A DNA stretch of 7,054 nt from Planctomycetota bacterium. Lineage in GTDB: Bacteria; Planctomycetota; Planctomycetia; Pirellulales; Thermoguttaceae. Within the stretch, counting starts at the first letter, position 1; every line of letters begins with the position of its first letter. The DNA lies in contig JAEWUR010000669.1 in assembly GCA_023397045.1 (NCBI GenBank), positions 1-7,054 of the forward strand, given 5' to 3'. The notes under the pieces are model-generated. The model had not been told where the DNA came from, made no database searches, and saw nothing but the letters and a program-made list of their open reading frames with translations. This document shows positions 6,408-7,054 of the stretch, piece after piece. Both the position numbers and the translations under genes were made by a program.

Positions 6408-7054
6408 CTAGAAGCGGGACAAACTCGTTGGTTCCCGAGAGGTGATCGCCTCGAGCAACGGGCGGACCCAATCTCCACGTTCGACATCGTAGAGGATGAA
6501 ATCGGAATCGAATTGCCAATAGGCCCAACTCCACCCCCGGCGTTCGGCTTCGCGCGTCACAAAGGCAAGCCATCGCGTGCGAGACGCCATGTCGGCCCTG
6601 TCGTAAACGCCGAACTCGCCGAGGTAGATCGGCCGCCGACTCGCCTTGGACCAACGCGAAGCGATGTCAAAGTCACGTTGAATGGCCTGCCGGTCTTGCT
6701 GATGGCCCTGCCAGACGACGCCCGTCGCGTCCTTGTGAGGTGTCCAGGGCGTTCCTTGATGCGTGAACTCGAAGGGATTGTAATAGTGGATCGTGACAAT
6801 CAGGTTCGGATCGTCGTCCGGCAGGTCGAGTTCTTCGAGCGCGTCAACGTTGTTCCACCGGCCGGGGCCGAGAATGACCATTCGGTCCGGATTGGTTTTG
6901 CGAATGGTCGCCAGTGCATCGCGCAGCCAAAGATTCCATAGGGAGGGCGTGAGTCTGCCATTCGGCTCGTTCAGGATCTCAAAGAACACCTCCTGGGGAG
7001 AGTCTTGGTAGCGATTCGCGATTTGGCTCCATAATGCCAGGAATTGCTTCTTGT
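6408..7054 (-). CDS. Glycoside hydrolase family 5 enzyme (endoglucanase-like), C-terminal part; 5' end outside the window
   Basis: This is the last 214 residues of a TIM-barrel glycosidase, open through the window edge and ending in TAG at 6408-6410. The hallmarks of GH5 appear in the expected order: ILNEPN with the acid/base Glu (codon 6966-6968), IHYYNPF with the active-site His (6786-6788) and Tyr, YLGEFGVY with the nucleophile Glu (6615-6617), and a late Trp segment WSWAYWQFDSDF. The residues before NEP (FLALWSQIANRYQDSPQ) also fit the family, so the GTG at 6987-6989 is internal and not the start. GH5 enzymes cleave beta-1,4-glucans and related beta-mannans or xylans by a retaining mechanism; cellulase is the likeliest role beside a cellulose-synthase-type gene. 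Any signal peptide would be beyond the window. It converges on the porin gene, so it is transcribed separately. Catalytic residues look intact. Confidence 0.9.
   Translation of the reverse strand, partial: KKQFLALWSQIANRYQDSPQEVFFEILNEPNGRLTPSLWNLWLRDALATIRKTNPDRMVILGPGRWNNVDALEELDLPDDDPNLIVTIHYYNPFEFTHQGTPWTPHKDATGVVWQGHQQDRQAIQRDFDIASRWSKASRRPIYLGEFGVYDRADMASRTRWLAFVTREAERRGWSWAYWQFDSDFILYDVERGDWVRPLLEAITSREPTSLSRF

Noticed and set aside
6331..6654. Short minus-strand frame overlapping the repeat element and GH5
   Set aside because: It overlaps GH5 in another frame; GH5 has intact catalytic motifs, so this frame is a shadow.

Overview
The window is GC-rich, densely coding bacterial DNA with three protein genes and one AT-rich repeat element. 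The outer-membrane porin, periplasmic TPR proteins and cellulose-synthase-type glycosyltransferase point to a Gram-negative (diderm) bacterium. The style of the proteins (large TPR fusions, cysteine-containing periplasmic protein, GH5 enzyme beside an exopolysaccharide locus) makes me suspect a planctomycete, but nothing here proves the phylum.

Layout. Positions 1-3030 (+) hold the 3' part of a BcsA-like cellulose/exopolysaccharide synthase. It enters the window at the TED motif and continues through QxxRW, the gating-loop FxVTxKG motif and the C-terminal membrane helices. It then carries a degenerate PilZ domain, a second PilZ-like barrel, one further membrane helix and about 500 residues of TPR repeats. 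Positions 3031-3220 are a non-coding gap with weak hairpins. Positions 3221-6262 (+) encode a secreted TPR protein of 1013 residues ending in an outer-membrane beta-barrel, the same architecture as BcsC/PgaA export porins. Positions 6263-6407 separate convergent genes and hold a striking nested-palindrome element (6324-6391). Positions 6408-7054 (-) are the 3' part of a GH5 glycoside hydrolase (endoglucanase-like).

How they fit together. The synthase would polymerise a beta-linked glucan at the inner membrane and extrude it. The TPR domains of both proteins would form or recruit a periplasmic scaffold, and the barrel would export the chain through the outer membrane. A convergently encoded GH5 enzyme may trim the polymer, as GH8 BcsZ does in classical systems. 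The unusual points are the synthase fused directly to a probable periplasmic TPR module, the apparent loss of c-di-GMP-binding residues in PilZ, and the absence of a BcsB gene between synthase and porin. The best candidate for something undescribed is this compact synthase-TPR / TPR-porin pair, followed by the nested-palindrome repeat.
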